From the NCBI GenBank assembly GCA_036365145.1, contig JAEOAD010000005.1, positions 8,268,501-8,332,500 of the forward strand: a stretch of 64,000 nucleotides of DNA, given 5' to 3'. Each line of letters starts with the position of its first letter. Positions within the stretch are counted from its first letter, which is position 1. Made by a program: the position numbers and the translations under genes. Under the pieces are notes generated by a model. That model did no database searches. It saw only the letters and a list, made by a program, of their open reading frames with translations, and was not told the DNA's origin. The stretch is from Orientallactaga sibirica. Taxonomy: Eukaryota; Chordata; Mammalia; Rodentia; Dipodidae. Positions 43,212 through 54,009 of this stretch are shown piece by piece.

Positions 43212-44702
43212 TTAAAGTTTTCCATTGGGCAACAAACTTCAGAAGTCAGAAACACTCGAATTTATTTGAATTACTATCTCCATTTTTTTCATAATAACTA
43301 TTTACATAAAGCACTAAAACAGTACTAGAATAGCAGCCAGAATTAATGTGATTGGTCAGACTAGGGGCCACAAGGGTCACGTGATGGTTTAGAATTTTAG
43401 AACTGGTTGAAGCACCAAAGAGAAATCAGAGCTGATAGTCAACAGTGCTGCCCTTTGTACTTGAACTTTCCTAAAAGCACTCTCACACACACAATGGCAA
43501 TCACACAAGGTGAGGATATAATAAATAACTTAGTTGGTGACCATTTAATTGTGCACACATGTATCAAAATATCAAAGTTCATTCCTTAAGTGTGTAAAAC
43601 TTTTGTCAATTATATTCTAGTGATGCTAAGAAAAGAGTATTAGTACAAAATGCATGTGTGTGCAGGCATGTGCACACATGCACACATGCAACACAGGATT
43701 CAGGGAGGTAGTCTTTGGGGATTTGTATTATTCAGTAACATTAAGACCAGCATCATGATAATAATGATAAGAAGACGGGGCCACATGCCTGCAGTTGGCG
43801 CAGTAGTTGGAGCCAAGGGGATGTTCACTTCCAAGAGGACAGTGCTCCATTAGTGCATCCTGGTTACAGCTGAAATGCAATGCTGATATGCGGGGGTGAC
43901 TGGAAGCCTCAGGTGAGGAAGAGGTTCTGTTTTCAGATCAGACATTTCTGATGGGAGTGTGGGATGAATGGGAAAGAGAGCAAAACAAATGTGTGGCGAG
44001 TAGTGAGTTCTTTCTCTTTGAAATTAGGGCACGTTATATCTGAGTGATGATGTTTTTCCACAACCTTCTTTCACAGCAATGTTATGCTAAAATATACTGT
44101 TTTAATATAAAAATTGTTGCAGTGTTAAGTAGGTATAATTATATGAAAATTTTATTTTCTAAAGATGTTCTTCCTTTCTCTGAATTTCAGGAAATTGTTC
44201 CATGAGGTAATGTAATAAAAGAATTATTTTAGTTGCCTTTTAATTGCCTTTCATAACTGAGCAAATTTTTCTTTTACTATCCATTACATAAGTTGTGTCA
44301 TTACATTATGAATATCTTTTTGTTATATGTGGTAATTTTCATTAAATTTATTAGGTGATAGAAAGGCATTAAACTTAGCATTTTGATGTAAACTAAGCTT
44401 ACATGTGTGTATCAGAATATATCTATGTATCAGTCAACAAGTAAAACATTGTTTTTTCAAATAATTTGCACACGGAATTTGGTCGTATCATTCTGTGAGT
44501 GTCTAGTACAATACATGGAGACTAGAAACATGTATATTTTAGTGCAATCAATAAAAGAGCATTTCTTTACACTATGTGCGATTGTATCCCACATCAGAGT
44601 TTGCAGTTATTGCCTGAACTTACTCTGCCCATCTGAAGGTTACACATCTGGAGACTCAGAAATTTATAGATTTTATTCAATTATCTGATCATTCTACCAT
44701 TC
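43212..44702. other. Long unassigned stretch
   Basis: About 1.5 kb without a recognised interspersed repeat, mostly AT-rich, with GCACACATGC repeats near 43672-43690 and an ATGATAAT patch near 43755. Likely unique or very old sequence. Confidence 0.4.
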
Positions 44703-44715
44703 AAAAAATTATTGT

Positions 44716-44927
44716 ATGGGGCTGGAGAGATGGCTTAGTGGGTAAGGCATTTTCCTGCAAAGCCAAAGGATCCTGGTTCAACTCTCCAGTGAGCCAGATG
44801 CACAAGGGGGCACATGCATCTGGAGTTTTTTTGCAGTGGCTGGAGGCCCTGGCACGCCCATTCTCTCTCTCCCTGACCCGCCTCCTGATTCTGACTTTCT
44901 CTCAAATAAATAAAGAAAATATATTTT
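44716..44927 (+). repeat. tRNA-derived SINE type 1
   Basis: GGGGCTGGAGAGATGGCTTA, CCTGGTTCAACTCTCCAG, with a small deletion after the B box (the CAGGACCCACGTAA segment is missing), GCAGTGGCTGGAGGCCCTGG, AAATAAATAAAG tail. TSD AAAAAATTATTGT, 13 bp and perfect, at 44703-44715 and 44928-44940. Confidence 0.96.
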
Positions 44928-45040
44928 AAAAAATTATTGTGTGTATCCTAAGGCATATGTTCATATTCCATTTATTTTGTCTGTTTTCATCTTCAAGTAG
45001 TGTCCTCTCCTAACTTACACCTCACAACTTTTTACTTTAT

Positions 45041-45042
<2 letters not shown>

Positions 45043-45079
<37 letters not shown>

Positions 45080-45086
45080 ACACACT
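45043..45086. repeat. (CA)n microsatellite
   Basis: CA run with two CT interruptions; it borders an L1-like 3' fragment on the right, as at 39867. Confidence 0.9.
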
Positions 45087-45335
45087 CTTTGTGGGATCAA
45101 CGCCTCAGGACACTCCTTTCCACCCTCTGGCTTTTACAATCTTTCTACCCCCTCTTCCACAATGTTACCTGAGCCTTGGCAGCTGTATTACATGTCTGCT
45201 CTAGTGTTGAACTCTCTGCATCTTCTGCAATTCTGTTCTGATGAATTTTGAGCACCCTCAGTGTTTATCTCCATCTCCCTGGAGTGGGTTGTCAGAGCAG
45301 CAGTGAGAGCAGCACTCATTCCAACAAGTATGTTA
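45087..45335 (-). repeat. L1-like 3' region fragment
   Basis: CTCTGGCTTTTACAATCTTT, CTACCCCCTCTTCCACAATG, CCTGAGCCTTGG, then GAGCACCCTCAGTGTTTATC parallel 48178-48310. The A-rich 3' terminus seen in other copies is lost or replaced by the CA run. Confidence 0.6.
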
Positions 45336-45346
45336 AAAAAGTATGT

Positions 45347-45578
45347 CTCAGGCTGGAGGGGTGACTTAGCAGTTAAGGTGCTTGCCTGCAAAGCCAAAGG
45401 ACCCAGGTTGGATTCCACAGGACCCACGTAAGCCAGATACACAAAGGGGTGCATAAATCTGGAGTTCATTTGCAGTGACTGGATGCCCTGGCATGCCCAT
45501 TCTCTCTCTCTCTCCCTCCTTCTTTCTCTCTGTCAAATAAATAACAAATAAATAAAATATATTTTTTAAAGTATTTTT
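45347..45578 (+). repeat. tRNA-derived SINE type 1
   Basis: GGCTGGAGGGGTGACTTAGC head, CAGGTTGGATTCCACAGG, CATTTGCAGTGACTGGATGC, CT run, AAATAAATAAC tail. AAAAAGTATGT at 45336-45346 and 45579-45589 is the TSD. It lies within or at the edge of the L1-like fragment. Confidence 0.95.
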
Positions 45579-45589
45579 AAAAAGTATGT

Positions 45590-46079
45590 TTCTCCTGGTA
45601 ACTACTCTGCTGCCCTGACACTGTGCCTTACTGCTTGGCTTGGTTCTTGGTTCCAGACTTAGTCACTGGTAATTTAGGGTGCCAGTTCAGCAGAGGATAT
45701 GGCATGAAAGAGGGGAGTATGCAATAGGCTATTACACATGCTATGCTGCTCAGATCCATTTCCATCCATGCAGACCACGCAGCCTCAGTCCCCCTGAGCC
45801 ACACGCACACAGTCAAGCAGTCATCATTACCTGAAGGACAGTCACCATGTTGTTATAAGAGGCAGATAGTTATTCTGGAATCTCAGCTTTTCTCAAAGAT
45901 GACCATTTTATGAGATACTGATCTTGGAGCTAGAATTCGCCTTTCAACCTTTGACTAATATGGTATCAAATGAAATGAAATTGATGATCACACAGGTATA
46001 TTGCTATAAAGTTGCACAGAAATGCTATAACAATAGCTTCAGAGTAAGATATATGCAACTTATACCTACCCATTATTTC
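45590..46079. other. Unassigned sequence
   Basis: No recognised element. Confidence 0.35.
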
Positions 46080-46170
46080 AATGACAGGGAGAAGGCTAAC
46101 GATGGTACCATCATGGCTGTATATACACTATATACATAACTAATAAAAAAAAATAAATAAAAAACACAAT
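46080..46170 (+). repeat. Very short L1-like 3' terminus
   Basis: GATGGTACCATCATGG, TACATAACTAATAAAAAAAA and AATAAATAAAAAA resemble the end of the copy at 58430-58857 (GGCACCAATATG ... ATAACTAATAAAATAAAT). If correct, this insertion was truncated to under 100 bases. Confidence 0.45.
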
Positions 46171-46344
46171 AACTACAGAAATCTCAAAGTAGATGATAAA
46201 GTTTATTGGTCAATCACAGCTACTTGTCAATACCTTCCTAGATAATGTATTTTCTTTACAATTAGTTATGTTTAATATCTAAAGCTGTAATTTTAAGATA
46301 ATAAAGTTGATTAGTGATTTGGGTTGGTTTTAATTTGTTCTTAA

Positions 46345-46510
46345 GGGCACAGACTGGGTCCAAATCCTGGCTTTACCACCAATCAACTGTGCGATCTTGC
46401 CCTAGTTACTCAACCCCTCAACTCTTCAATAACTCACAAAATGAGAATGATTTATAATACTAACTGTCTTATAAAAATATTTTGAGAATTAGCATTGACA
46501 ATGGGTGCAG
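46345..46510 (+). repeat. MIR SINE, well preserved
   Basis: GACTGGGTCCAAATCCTGGC, TTTACCACCAATCAACTGTG, CGATCTTGCCCTAGTTACTC, AATGAGAATGATTTATAATA. The tRNA-derived head, CORE and tail region follow MIR order. Confidence 0.85.
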
Positions 46511-46639
46511 TGTGTTAAAAGAGGACCTGGTATCCAGCAATTTCTGAGTCAACTTCAGGTTTTTTTTTTATCACTCTAACAAAATAAACATTGCGTAGGT
46601 CTCAATTCCTGGGATATGCAATGTAGGCTTCATAAATAT

Positions 46640-46745
46640 TATTTCAATAATCTAATATTACATTTACAGCACTGTGGAAATGATGTATAGACTTAAGTAA
46701 TTTACCAAAAGTCAGACACCTTTAAGTGGCAAAGTCAGACTTACA
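46640..46745 (-). repeat. MIR SINE fragment, opposite strand
   Basis: TTACAGCACTGTGGAAATGA, TTAAGTAATTTACCAAAAGT, AAGTGGCAAAGTCAGAC correspond to antisense MIR (TTAAGTAACTTGCCC and AAGTGGCAGAGC). It lies 130 bases from a plus-strand MIR. Confidence 0.65.
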
Positions 46746-47039
46746 TAAATGGCCTTGAATTTCAAAGGTTGTGTTTTTACCAATTATGATTTCTTGTTTC
46801 CTAAATGAATAATATATCATGACAATTTCATAAAATTTCTAGAGAAAGAGATTTAAATTCCATTTCTTATTGATTAATTTTCAATAAAAGCTCCAAGAAG
46901 ACACATGGGGTTAAGACTACCTCTTAAACTATATTTCTAGGAAACTATTGCATATGCAAAGCAAAGATACCTGACTGTCACCTTAATCCATGTCATATAT
47001 CAACTTGAAATGGAATTAAGAGATAAACATATGACTAAA
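46746..47039. other. Unassigned AT-rich spacer
   Basis: Nothing recognised. Confidence 0.35.
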
Positions 47040-47375
47040 CTTGTGTGTGTATGCACATGTGTGTGTGCTGTATGCACATGTGTGTTCATCTGAGCACACC
47101 CTGTGTGCATATTTACAAAGGTCAGAAGAGGATATTGTGTAACCTCTATTGTTCTTCTGCCTTGTTCCCTGAGACAAGGTCTCTTACTAAGCCTTAAGCT
47201 CCCCATTTTTCAGTTCAACTGGCTGACCAAGGAGCACCAAGGATCCTCCTGTTTAGATTGGACCACCCTTGGTGCTGGGCTTAAACCTTTTTATGTAGGT
47301 CCTGGGCATCAAACTCAGGTCCTATGCTTATGCAATAAGCATTCTTACCCAGTGAGCTATTTCCCCAACTCCTAA
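47040..47375 (-). repeat. B4/ID_B1 composite SINE
   Basis: TGTGTGTATGCACATGTGTG end, AGGTCAGAAGAGGATATTG, CCTGAGACAAGGTCTCTTAC, CAACTGGCTGACC, GGATCCTCCTG, TGTAGGTCCTGGGCATCAAA, head GTGAGCTATTTCCCCAACTC. Full length and the best preserved B4 in the window. Confidence 0.85.
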
Positions 47376-47426
47376 GTCTAAATTCTTAAAACTCATGTTG
47401 GGATCCACATATGAAAGAGAACATAC

Positions 47427-47820
47427 TTTTTTTTTTTTTTTTTTTTTTTTTAAACTGGGTCTGAGTGACTGCACTTAGAATGGTCTTTGCAGCTCCATAC
47501 ATTTTCTAGAAAATTTTATAATTTCATTTTCTTACAGCTGAGTAAAATTCCATAGTGTTTATGAGCCACATTTTTCAAATCCAGATATCAGTTTACAGAC
47601 ATCTAGACTCATCCTATTTCCTTAGCTATAGTAAATAGAGCAAAAAACATAGCTATACAAGTGTGTCTGTGCTAGGATATAGAGGATTTGGGGTGTATTC
47701 TTAGGGGTGATATAGCTGAGTCCTACAGTAATTCAGATGTTAGCTTTTGAAAAATCATCACAGTAACTCTCATAGCAGCTGCATCAGTTTAAATTCCCAC
47801 CAACAGAAAATAAGGATTAC
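47427..47820 (-). repeat. L1 3' UTR with poly(A), antisense
   Basis: A T run (47428-47451) is the antisense poly(A). It is followed by antisense L1 phrases in order: CTGAGTAAAATTCCATAGTG, GATATCAGTTTACAGACATC, GCAGCTGCATCAGTTTAAAT, TCCCACCAACAG. The last matches the L1 stretch CTGTTGGTGGGAA. 5'-truncated within the 3' UTR. Confidence 0.85.
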
Positions 47821-47984
47821 TCTTTTCCCAAACCAAGAAAACAAATGACAACAAATAATGACAAGGATGAGGGAAGAGGGAAATAGGTATTTAATTTATA
47901 CTTAAGTAATACCTCAGAGATAAAATTGTTCATTTAAAAGTAATCCTCTTTTCATTTTTTTCTTTTATTATCATTATTATTATT
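47821..47984. other. Short unassigned spacer
   Basis: A-rich, nothing recognised; it could be a further decayed part of the L1 on the left. Confidence 0.3.
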
Positions 47985-48485
47985 AACAACATATTTTGAA
48001 TGGATACATCATGTGTTGGTACCCTCTTTTCCCTCAACCCTGCCCCCAAATTCCGCTGGGGACCCTCCTCAGTGGGGTTGCAGGTACTCCCCATGGGGTT
48101 GTGATTTATACATTGTGGGAGCACCAGTCAGTTACTTTTGCGAGGAGGGAATGCCTTTGAGCATGATGTCTCAACCTGTGGCTCTTACAATCTTTCCGTC
48201 CCCTCTTCTTCAAAATTCCCTGAGCCGTGGTGGGTGAGTTTTAAGTCTACTTCAGTATGAGCTCTTAGGAGCCTCTGGATCTCTGCTTTGGTAGGTGTTG
48301 AGTGTCCTCAGGTGCTGATTACCAGGTTCAGCACGGAAGCAGCACTCTTGCTCATCAACTCAATACCTCTGTGGATTCAGCTGTGAGTTGGATGAAGTGT
48401 GAGAGGTTGTTTATCTTCTCAGGCCTCACTACCTTTGGAAAAAGAACAGATTCTCCAATGCAGAGTGAAGTGAGCATGGTTTAAA
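47985..48485 (-). repeat. L1-like 3' region, second lineage
   Basis: On the minus strand it reads ACCACGGCTCAGGGAATTTT, AGAAGAGGGGACGGAAAG, ATTGTAAGAGCCACAGG, GAGTACCTGCAACCCC, CTGAGGAGGGTCCCC and ends in AATAATAATAATGATAAT. The plus-strand copy at 58430-58857 shows the same phrases in the same order, which confirms a dispersed family. The A-rich end fits a non-LTR element. Confidence 0.7.
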
Positions 48486-48539
48486 TGGGATAAGCTTTAT
48501 TAACTTAGGAAGAATTTGATGTATGTAACCTCCCCCGCC

Positions 48540-48680
48540 CCTTTGATGTAAAGTTTCACTCTAGCTCAGCCTGAACTGGAATTCACAATGCATTCTCAAG
48601 GTGGAGTCGAACTCATGGCGATCCTCCTATCTCTGCCTCCTGAGTGCTGGGATTAAAGGAGTGCACCACCACACCCGGCT
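48540..48680 (-). repeat. B1 SINE, antisense
   Basis: TGTAAAGTTTCACTCTAGCT to CACCACCACACCCGGC, no poly(T) left. TGTAACC at 48524-48530 and 48681-48687 is a possible short TSD. Inserted beside the L1-like region. Confidence 0.9.
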
Positions 48681-48859
48681 TGTAACCCCTCTTTTAGCCA
48701 AAGACTAGTGAGAGCTTGACACTGGAGCGTATAATCTTTGTCCCCATAGAATCATGAATCTGGTTCCCAATTCTAGATATGGGTTCATTTACACTGAACA
48801 GATGTCTTAGACAATCAGAAAGCTATTGTTTACTCACCAAGGCTGTGTGCCACTAACAC

Positions 48860-49010
48860 GCTGGCATGTACGTCCTGTCAGGGTGTTTGCTTCTGAGTAG
48901 CTTAGACCTCTGGTTGCTCTGATCATTGTTGGCCCCTTTCCCCAGCAGCTCATGTAGCTCTCTCCAGCACTAGACAGGCTCACCGAGATCACCTGTTTTA
49001 ATTAAAGGTT
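48860..49010. repeat. Unclassified dispersed repeat fragment
   Basis: CTGAGTAGCTTAGACCTCTG with its left flank matches 1266-1297 in all but about three of 32 bases. I recall this phrase as dispersed in related genomes but cannot name the family. Confidence 0.4.
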
Positions 49011-49047
49011 GGCAGCAACTATTTCATTAAGACTGTTTTAAACTTTT

Positions 49048-49287
49048 TTTTTAAATTCTTATTTATTTGAGAAAGACAGAGAAAAGAGAGAGAGAGAGAG
49101 AAAGAGATAGAATGGGCACACCAGTGGCCTCTCAGCCTTTGTGAACAAACTCCAAATGCGTGCGCCCCCTTGTGGTCAAGTATGACATTGCACCCTTGGG
49201 TCACTTTTTGCATCTGGCTAAACGTGGGACCTGGAGATTAAGCTTGGCAGGCAGGCGCCTTAAATGCTAAGCCATATCTCCAGCCCT
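49048..49287 (-). repeat. tRNA-derived SINE type 2-like
   Basis: TTATTTATTTGAGAAAG tail, GTGGCCTCTCAGCCTTTGTG, central segment CAAGTATGACATTGCACCC, GGACCTGGAGATTAAGCTTG (a deletion removes the B box linker), head CTAAGCCATATCTCCAGCCC. Confidence 0.92.
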
Positions 49288-50390
49288 ATTTTAAAACTTT
49301 TATTAGTTGATGTTCAATTTATGAATTCAAAGCCTTGGTTATTTACAATTCATTATTCAGTATACAAATATTATTCTTTGTCTATTAATAGGTAGCTACT
49401 TTTAAGAAGCATTAATTAACAAGTAATCCCATTTCCACAGTCACTTTAGATAAATACTCCCAAACATATGAAATTGTCCTGCAATTCAAAATATTTTGGC
49501 CTTTATAAGAATTCTAAATCAGTTGACTTAATCCACAGAATCTCATGAATTCTCAAGCAAGCAGTGTCAGATGCTTTTTTTTCACAGAATTCTATTGGCA
49601 ACTGGGAAGGTTTCCTCCTACTCAGGGAAGCAGCACTTCCCTTATGTAAGAGCAACATGTTAGATGCAGACCAGTCTTTCTGCAAGCGACAAACACTCCT
49701 CTCAGTAGGGGCACATCAGGTCCTCAGTTAGATTCCCAGGCAGCTTCGGCTATAGTCTGAGTTTCTGCATTGTTGGAAGTGCCTGAAATTTTAATTTAAA
49801 TCTATTTATTTTTGCCTCCTGCTGTCTGCTTCACTGTTGCAGACTAGTGTCTATTTTCTCCTGGATATTTCCCTCTTTAGTTTTCAATTTAAGTTTTGAC
49901 CAAGTGCCCACATCACTTGGCAATTTGCTGCATTTTTTAACAGTTTATTGCTTGCTAATGTCTGTGTTCATAGCTGGCATATTTAAAAGAAGCGATCCTT
50001 TTCTTTCCCATGAGCCACGGGTTGACTAGTTCTAAAAGAAACAACAATTATTCTACTATTCTTCTATTAATTTTCTGGGCTAATAACATTTATTTTTGGC
50101 TTTGCAAAGAAGTTCATGTAAATTGTGCTAATTCTATCATCAAGCTTCACCACATTCTTTTTCTGTTTCCAGGCATACTTTCAGATCAGCTGGGTTGGAT
50201 ATGATTGGTTGTCTGTATCACTCTTCTCGTTGACAATGCCATACAGAAGTGCTTAGAAACAGTTCAGGGCTTCCACTACATACATGGGAGAGTCAAACTT
50301 TAAGGTGACCACATCGGCCATATCCTTGTGCTCAATCCTCAGTCCTTGTGTGAGCCTTCACCCATGGGCACAGCCTGTCATTTGCTTCTA
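49288..50390. other. Unassigned stretch
   Basis: About 1.1 kb with no recognised repeat and no frame above 65 codons. Confidence 0.4.
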
Positions 50391-50392
50391 GA

Positions 50393-50396
<4 letters not shown>

Positions 50397-50437
<41 letters not shown>

Positions 50438-50450
50438 TACAGAGAGACAG

Positions 50451-50490
<40 letters not shown>
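50397..50490. repeat. (CA)n then (GA)n compound microsatellite
   Basis: CA run to about 50435, ACTATAC link, then GA run to 50490. The GA part is the antisense CT stretch of the truncated SINE on the right. Confidence 0.9.
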
Positions 50491-50494
<4 letters not shown>

Positions 50495-50545
50495 GGTGCA
50501 CCAGGGCCTCCAGCCACTGCAAATGATCTCCAGATGCATGCACCA
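50445..50545 (-). repeat. tRNA-derived SINE type 1, head missing
   Basis: GA run, GGGTGCACCAGGGCCTCCAG, CCACTGCAAATGATCTCCAG, then sequence stops at GCATGCACCA without the B box and A box. The tRNA-like promoter half is lost. Confidence 0.85.
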
Positions 50546-50636
50546 AGAAAAGAGGCCTCCAAAAGTCAGTCCTGCCCCCCCAAAAAATTATTCACAACAT
50601 TTGTTTCTCCAGAACTATGAGAAAGTCATTCCTTCC

Positions 50637-50725
50637 TTTGATTTATTTATCATTTGAGCAAGAAAGAGAGAGGGAGATGGAATGGGTGTGCCAGGACCTC
50701 TTGTGGCTGAAAACATCTCAAGGAT
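50637..50725 (-). repeat. tRNA-derived SINE type 1, head missing
   Basis: TTGATTTATTTATCATTTGA tail, GA-rich stretch, ATGGGTGTGCCAGGACCTCT, then unrelated sequence. A second 5'-truncated copy within 200 bases of the previous one. Confidence 0.7.
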
Positions 50726-51058
50726 GCAGAGGTGCAGGGCTCTCAAGGGACAGCAAGAGGAAGGTGTTCAAGGAAGCAAGACAAAGAAAGAGCATCTTAG
50801 GACGGAAAAGGAATGAACTGGAAGGTTCTGCTGAGTTAAGTGAATTTCTTCTTGCAGTTTCCATGGCTTGGTTTGGCTTTGCTCAGTGCAAACCCCAGGT
50901 ACTGGAGCATATTAATCTAATGGCCTCCTCATCAAATTGTATCCATGTTTGAAAGTCGAGATGATTTTTCTGAGATGTGTTGAAGTAGAGGAGGATAAAT
51001 TATCTCATCTGGGACTTGGATTCAAACGGTCCATTCACCCAAGCATGAACATGTATGT
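50726..51058. other. Unassigned sequence
   Basis: Purine-rich at the left, otherwise unremarkable. Confidence 0.35.
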
Positions 51059-51072
51059 AAAAGGGAAGCATG

Positions 51073-51305
51073 GGCTGGAGAGATGGCTTAGCGGTTATGG
51101 TGCCTGCCTCCTAAGCCTAAGAACACTGGTTCCAATCTCCAGGTCCCACGTTTAGCCAGATGCAAAGTGACCAAGGGGGCACACGCATCTGGATTTCATT
51201 CACAGCAGCTGAGAGGCTGCTGGTGCGCCCATCTCTATCTGTCTTCCTCTCCCTCTCTCTCTGTCTCTCTCCAAAAACAAAAAAAAAAACAAACAAAGAA
51301 AAACA
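51073..51305 (+). repeat. tRNA-derived SINE type 2, central segment deleted
   Basis: GGCTGGAGAGATGGCTTAGC, CTCCTAAGCCTAAGAACACT, GGTCCCACGTTTAGCC, then GATGCAAAGTGACCAAGGGG with the central segment missing, CAGCAGCTGAGAGGCTGCTG, CT run and A/C tail. TSD AAAAGGGAAGCATG, 14 bp and perfect, at 51059-51072 and 51306-51319. Confidence 0.97.
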
Positions 51306-51319
51306 AAAAGGGAAGCATG

Positions 51320-51566
51320 AAGTGTGAAGTGTGCTGAAGTGCCAGTAGCTATTGGGCAGACAGGACCTGAGTGATTCTATATGTTCTTTCTCCTTATTTT
51401 CAAGTAAAAAGCTTAGATATTTTCTCTCACCACCCAATGCTCTGACTCTCTGCACACCCACCTAATGTCCTAACATCCCATTAATTCTGAAACTGATCAC
51501 CTGGAATTGACACAGACTCCATAGGCTCATACCCACTCTAGATACCACCCAGAAGTGTTGGGCAAT
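51320..51566. other. Short unassigned spacer
   Basis: Nothing recognised. Confidence 0.3.
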
Positions 51567-51790
51567 TGGGGTGGTTTGAATGACATGTCACTATCACTAT
51601 GAACTATGTGCTTTGAACGCTCGATTCACAGCAAATGGCTGTGTGGGAGGTTGAGCCCTGCTGGAGGAGTGGTGTTGATGGCGGCAGAAACGACAGAGGT
51701 AGCTACAAAAGGCATCGTGTTCACTGCCATCTGCAAGGTTCCTGTGACCACCAGGAGGCGTCTCTTACTTCCCAGTATAGACCCCCTCGC
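51567..51790 (+). repeat. MaLR-type LTR, 5' part
   Basis: GGGGTGGTTTGAATGACATG, ACTATGTGCTTTGAACGC, CAGCAAATGGCTGTGTGGGA and GCCCTGCTGGAGGAGTGG follow the start of rodent MaLR LTRs closely. Similarity fades after about 51690, and no 3' end was found. Confidence 0.6.
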
Positions 51791-52149
51791 CCCCATAAAC
51801 TTATGACAGGCTGTACTGTCCAGGGTCTCTGGGCAGATGAGTCAGTTGAGGTGCCTCTTCACTGTGATTGCCTTGATACCAGGGTTTCTGGTTCTCTTGG
51901 CCTATGTCAGAGAAGTGAGTTCACCCTGGCCTCCTCTTACCCAGGTCATTACTGAGCTGTGTTGATTTGAGATGGAGGAGAAGGAAGTGACATACAGCTC
52001 CAGGCTCTTGCTCCCTTCTTCTGAGTAACTTCAGTGTGTTCTCAAACACCCAACACTCCTGCCTCAGAGTAGCCACTGTTCCTCTTGGACTGGGATCTTT
52101 TTCCAGTAGCTCTCCTCTTTCTCACACTTACCTTCTGGGAGCAACCTTC
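51791..52149. other. Unassigned sequence
   Basis: Less AT-rich than average; an open plus frame 51635-51955 (106 codons) runs from inside the LTR into this interval and shows no motif. Confidence 0.35.
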
Positions 52150-52345
52150 CCTGGCCTGGGTTAGTTTAGTTCACAGCAGGAATCACTGCCTGGCATTTTG
52201 ACAGCACATGTGTTTCTCCAGCTCACGTGACAGCTGCCCAAAGCCGTCATCATCATGATCATCTTGGTCTGTGTTTCCTTCTCCTGGCGCACAGCAAGGA
52301 TTCACATGACAACCAGCTGACATAATGAATGAAGAATGGCACATA
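52150..52345 (+). repeat. Possible L2 3' end
   Basis: CTCCTGGCGCACAGCAAGGA and GACATAATGAATGAAGAATG recall the L2 terminal phrases CCTGGCACATAGTAGG and TGAATGAATGAATG. Weak and old; could be MIR-related or chance. Confidence 0.35.
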
Positions 52346-53744
52346 CGTATTATTTTGGCATATGGAGGAAATTTAAAAGAAACTGGAAGGGCAAGGGAGG
52401 CTGGTTCGGTGAGAGATCTGATCGATGCTTTAGAATAGTCTTTGGCGTCAAAGCTTTCCAGAACTGTGTGTTGTTAAATATTTTGTGCATGACATACTTA
52501 GGAAATAAAAACAGTACACATATTTCAAAAATGTAAAAGTTTTACTGAGCCAAAAGCATGTAAAATATGTATTGAATTTCTGAAGTACTTGGTTTGAAAT
52601 TTTACTGACTCCAGACTGCATTTTATTCCATTAAGGCAAAATTTTAGAAAAACAGTTCAAGGAAAATTCTTTATTTTTGAAAAAGAATGATCATGGTGCC
52701 CATCTCTTTCAGCTTGTAGTTTTTGTCCCCAGCTATGAAACTGCAACTTAGCTCCTGGCTCTACTCATTTCCATATCCAACCAGCAGCGCACGGCCTTGC
52801 CTGATGGCCCAGGGGGTTTTACAGATGATCAGACTGGACTACAATGAAGCCGCTGCATTCTGCTCCTTGCTCAGGCAGAGGGAAGGCAACACCACGCAGT
52901 CAGTTTCTGCTTGAGTCAGAACTGCATCCAGCCCTTTACCGGGTGATCAACATCTCCAAGCTTACATGCTTTCAGTCCCCGCCCCCCGCCCCCATTCCTT
53001 GGAGACATTTTGTTTTTACCCTGAGTCTTTCTCACTAGGTCATTGCACTCCTAGCTCCAAGTCTGATAACAGTTCACATGTGGCTTCGAATGCTTTTCCA
53101 GTACTAGCAGACCTCGCTCCACCTGCAGCTCTAGCATAGGTCAACACGAAGCCCATGTGTGGTCTACACTACAAGAGTTGGTTATGTATGCTGCTTCCAG
53201 AGGTACACATAACATTCTCCCCTTCGCCAAAGTGCTTTTCTGTGGGGTGACTTCTAACCAAACTATAGACACAAACATCTGCATCCCCTGGTCGCAAGGG
53301 AAACTTAGAAACTCATTGCCTTTGCACAGTAATACAGAACTACAGCTCATCCCTATTCTCTGTTCTCTGATAAATCAAGGACTTTTCCCACTAAGGGGCT
53401 CTAGCATAGAGCGGCTCACTTTTCCTCAGGCTCATAATTCACTGCCAGCGTCTCTGATGCTTGGGAGATTTTCTGCCTTGTTGCAGGCTGCACTGACGCT
53501 GTACACTTCAACAGCTGCAGTCAACTATTCCTACTATAAGGTGTGTTATATCTGTGTGCATGTACATAGGTTATATGATCTCCCCAAGGAGAACACGTTG
53601 CTGACACTTGTGGCCTAATTTCATCTAGCTTGGAGGTTTGTCTTCTGATCAAAGTAAATAATAGTATTTACATTTGTTTATTTTTTTTTCCTGAATGTTC
53701 TTGATACAAAAGAGGATTGTGTGCTGGAAAAGAGCATGTGAAGA
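52346..53744. other. Unassigned stretch with a 153-codon open frame
   Basis: About 1.4 kb, less AT-rich from 52700 on, with no recognised repeat. A plus frame at 53157-53618 opens for 153 codons outside any repeat I can see, but its translation shows no signal peptide, family motif or low-complexity explanation. A C-rich patch (CCCCGCCCCCCGCCCCC) sits near 52979. Coding potential is unsupported. Confidence 0.35.
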
Positions 53745-53760
53745 CAATTGAGGGAGTTTT

Positions 53761-53784
53761 TCAATATTTTTTTATTTGAGAGAC

Positions 53785-53818
<34 letters not shown>

Positions 53819-53994
53819 GGTGCACCAACCATTGTGAACAAACTCCAGACGCTTGTGCCCCCTTGTGGGCAAGTGCGGCATTGCGCCCTTGCATCACTTT
53901 TTGCATCTGGCTAAATGTGGGACCTGGAGATTGGAACCAGTGTACTTAGGCTTGGCAGGCAGGCTCCTTAACTACCAAGCCATCTCTCCAGCCC
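53761..53994 (-). repeat. tRNA-derived SINE type 2, inserted in a SINE tail
   Basis: TTTTTTTATTTGAGAG tail, GA run, GTGCACCAACCATTGTGAAC (a deletion removes the CTCTCAGC part), central segment GGGCAAGTGCGGCATTGCGC, GGACCTGGAGATTGGAACC, head CAAGCCATCTCTCCAGCCCC. It lies against the tail of an older type 1 copy; see next entry. Confidence 0.94.
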
Positions 53995-54009
53995 CTCAAT
54001 AAAAACTTT

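Noticed and set aside
51606..51955. 106-codon frame as a coding exon
   Set aside because: Starts inside a MaLR LTR, no motif, and no good splice signals noticed.
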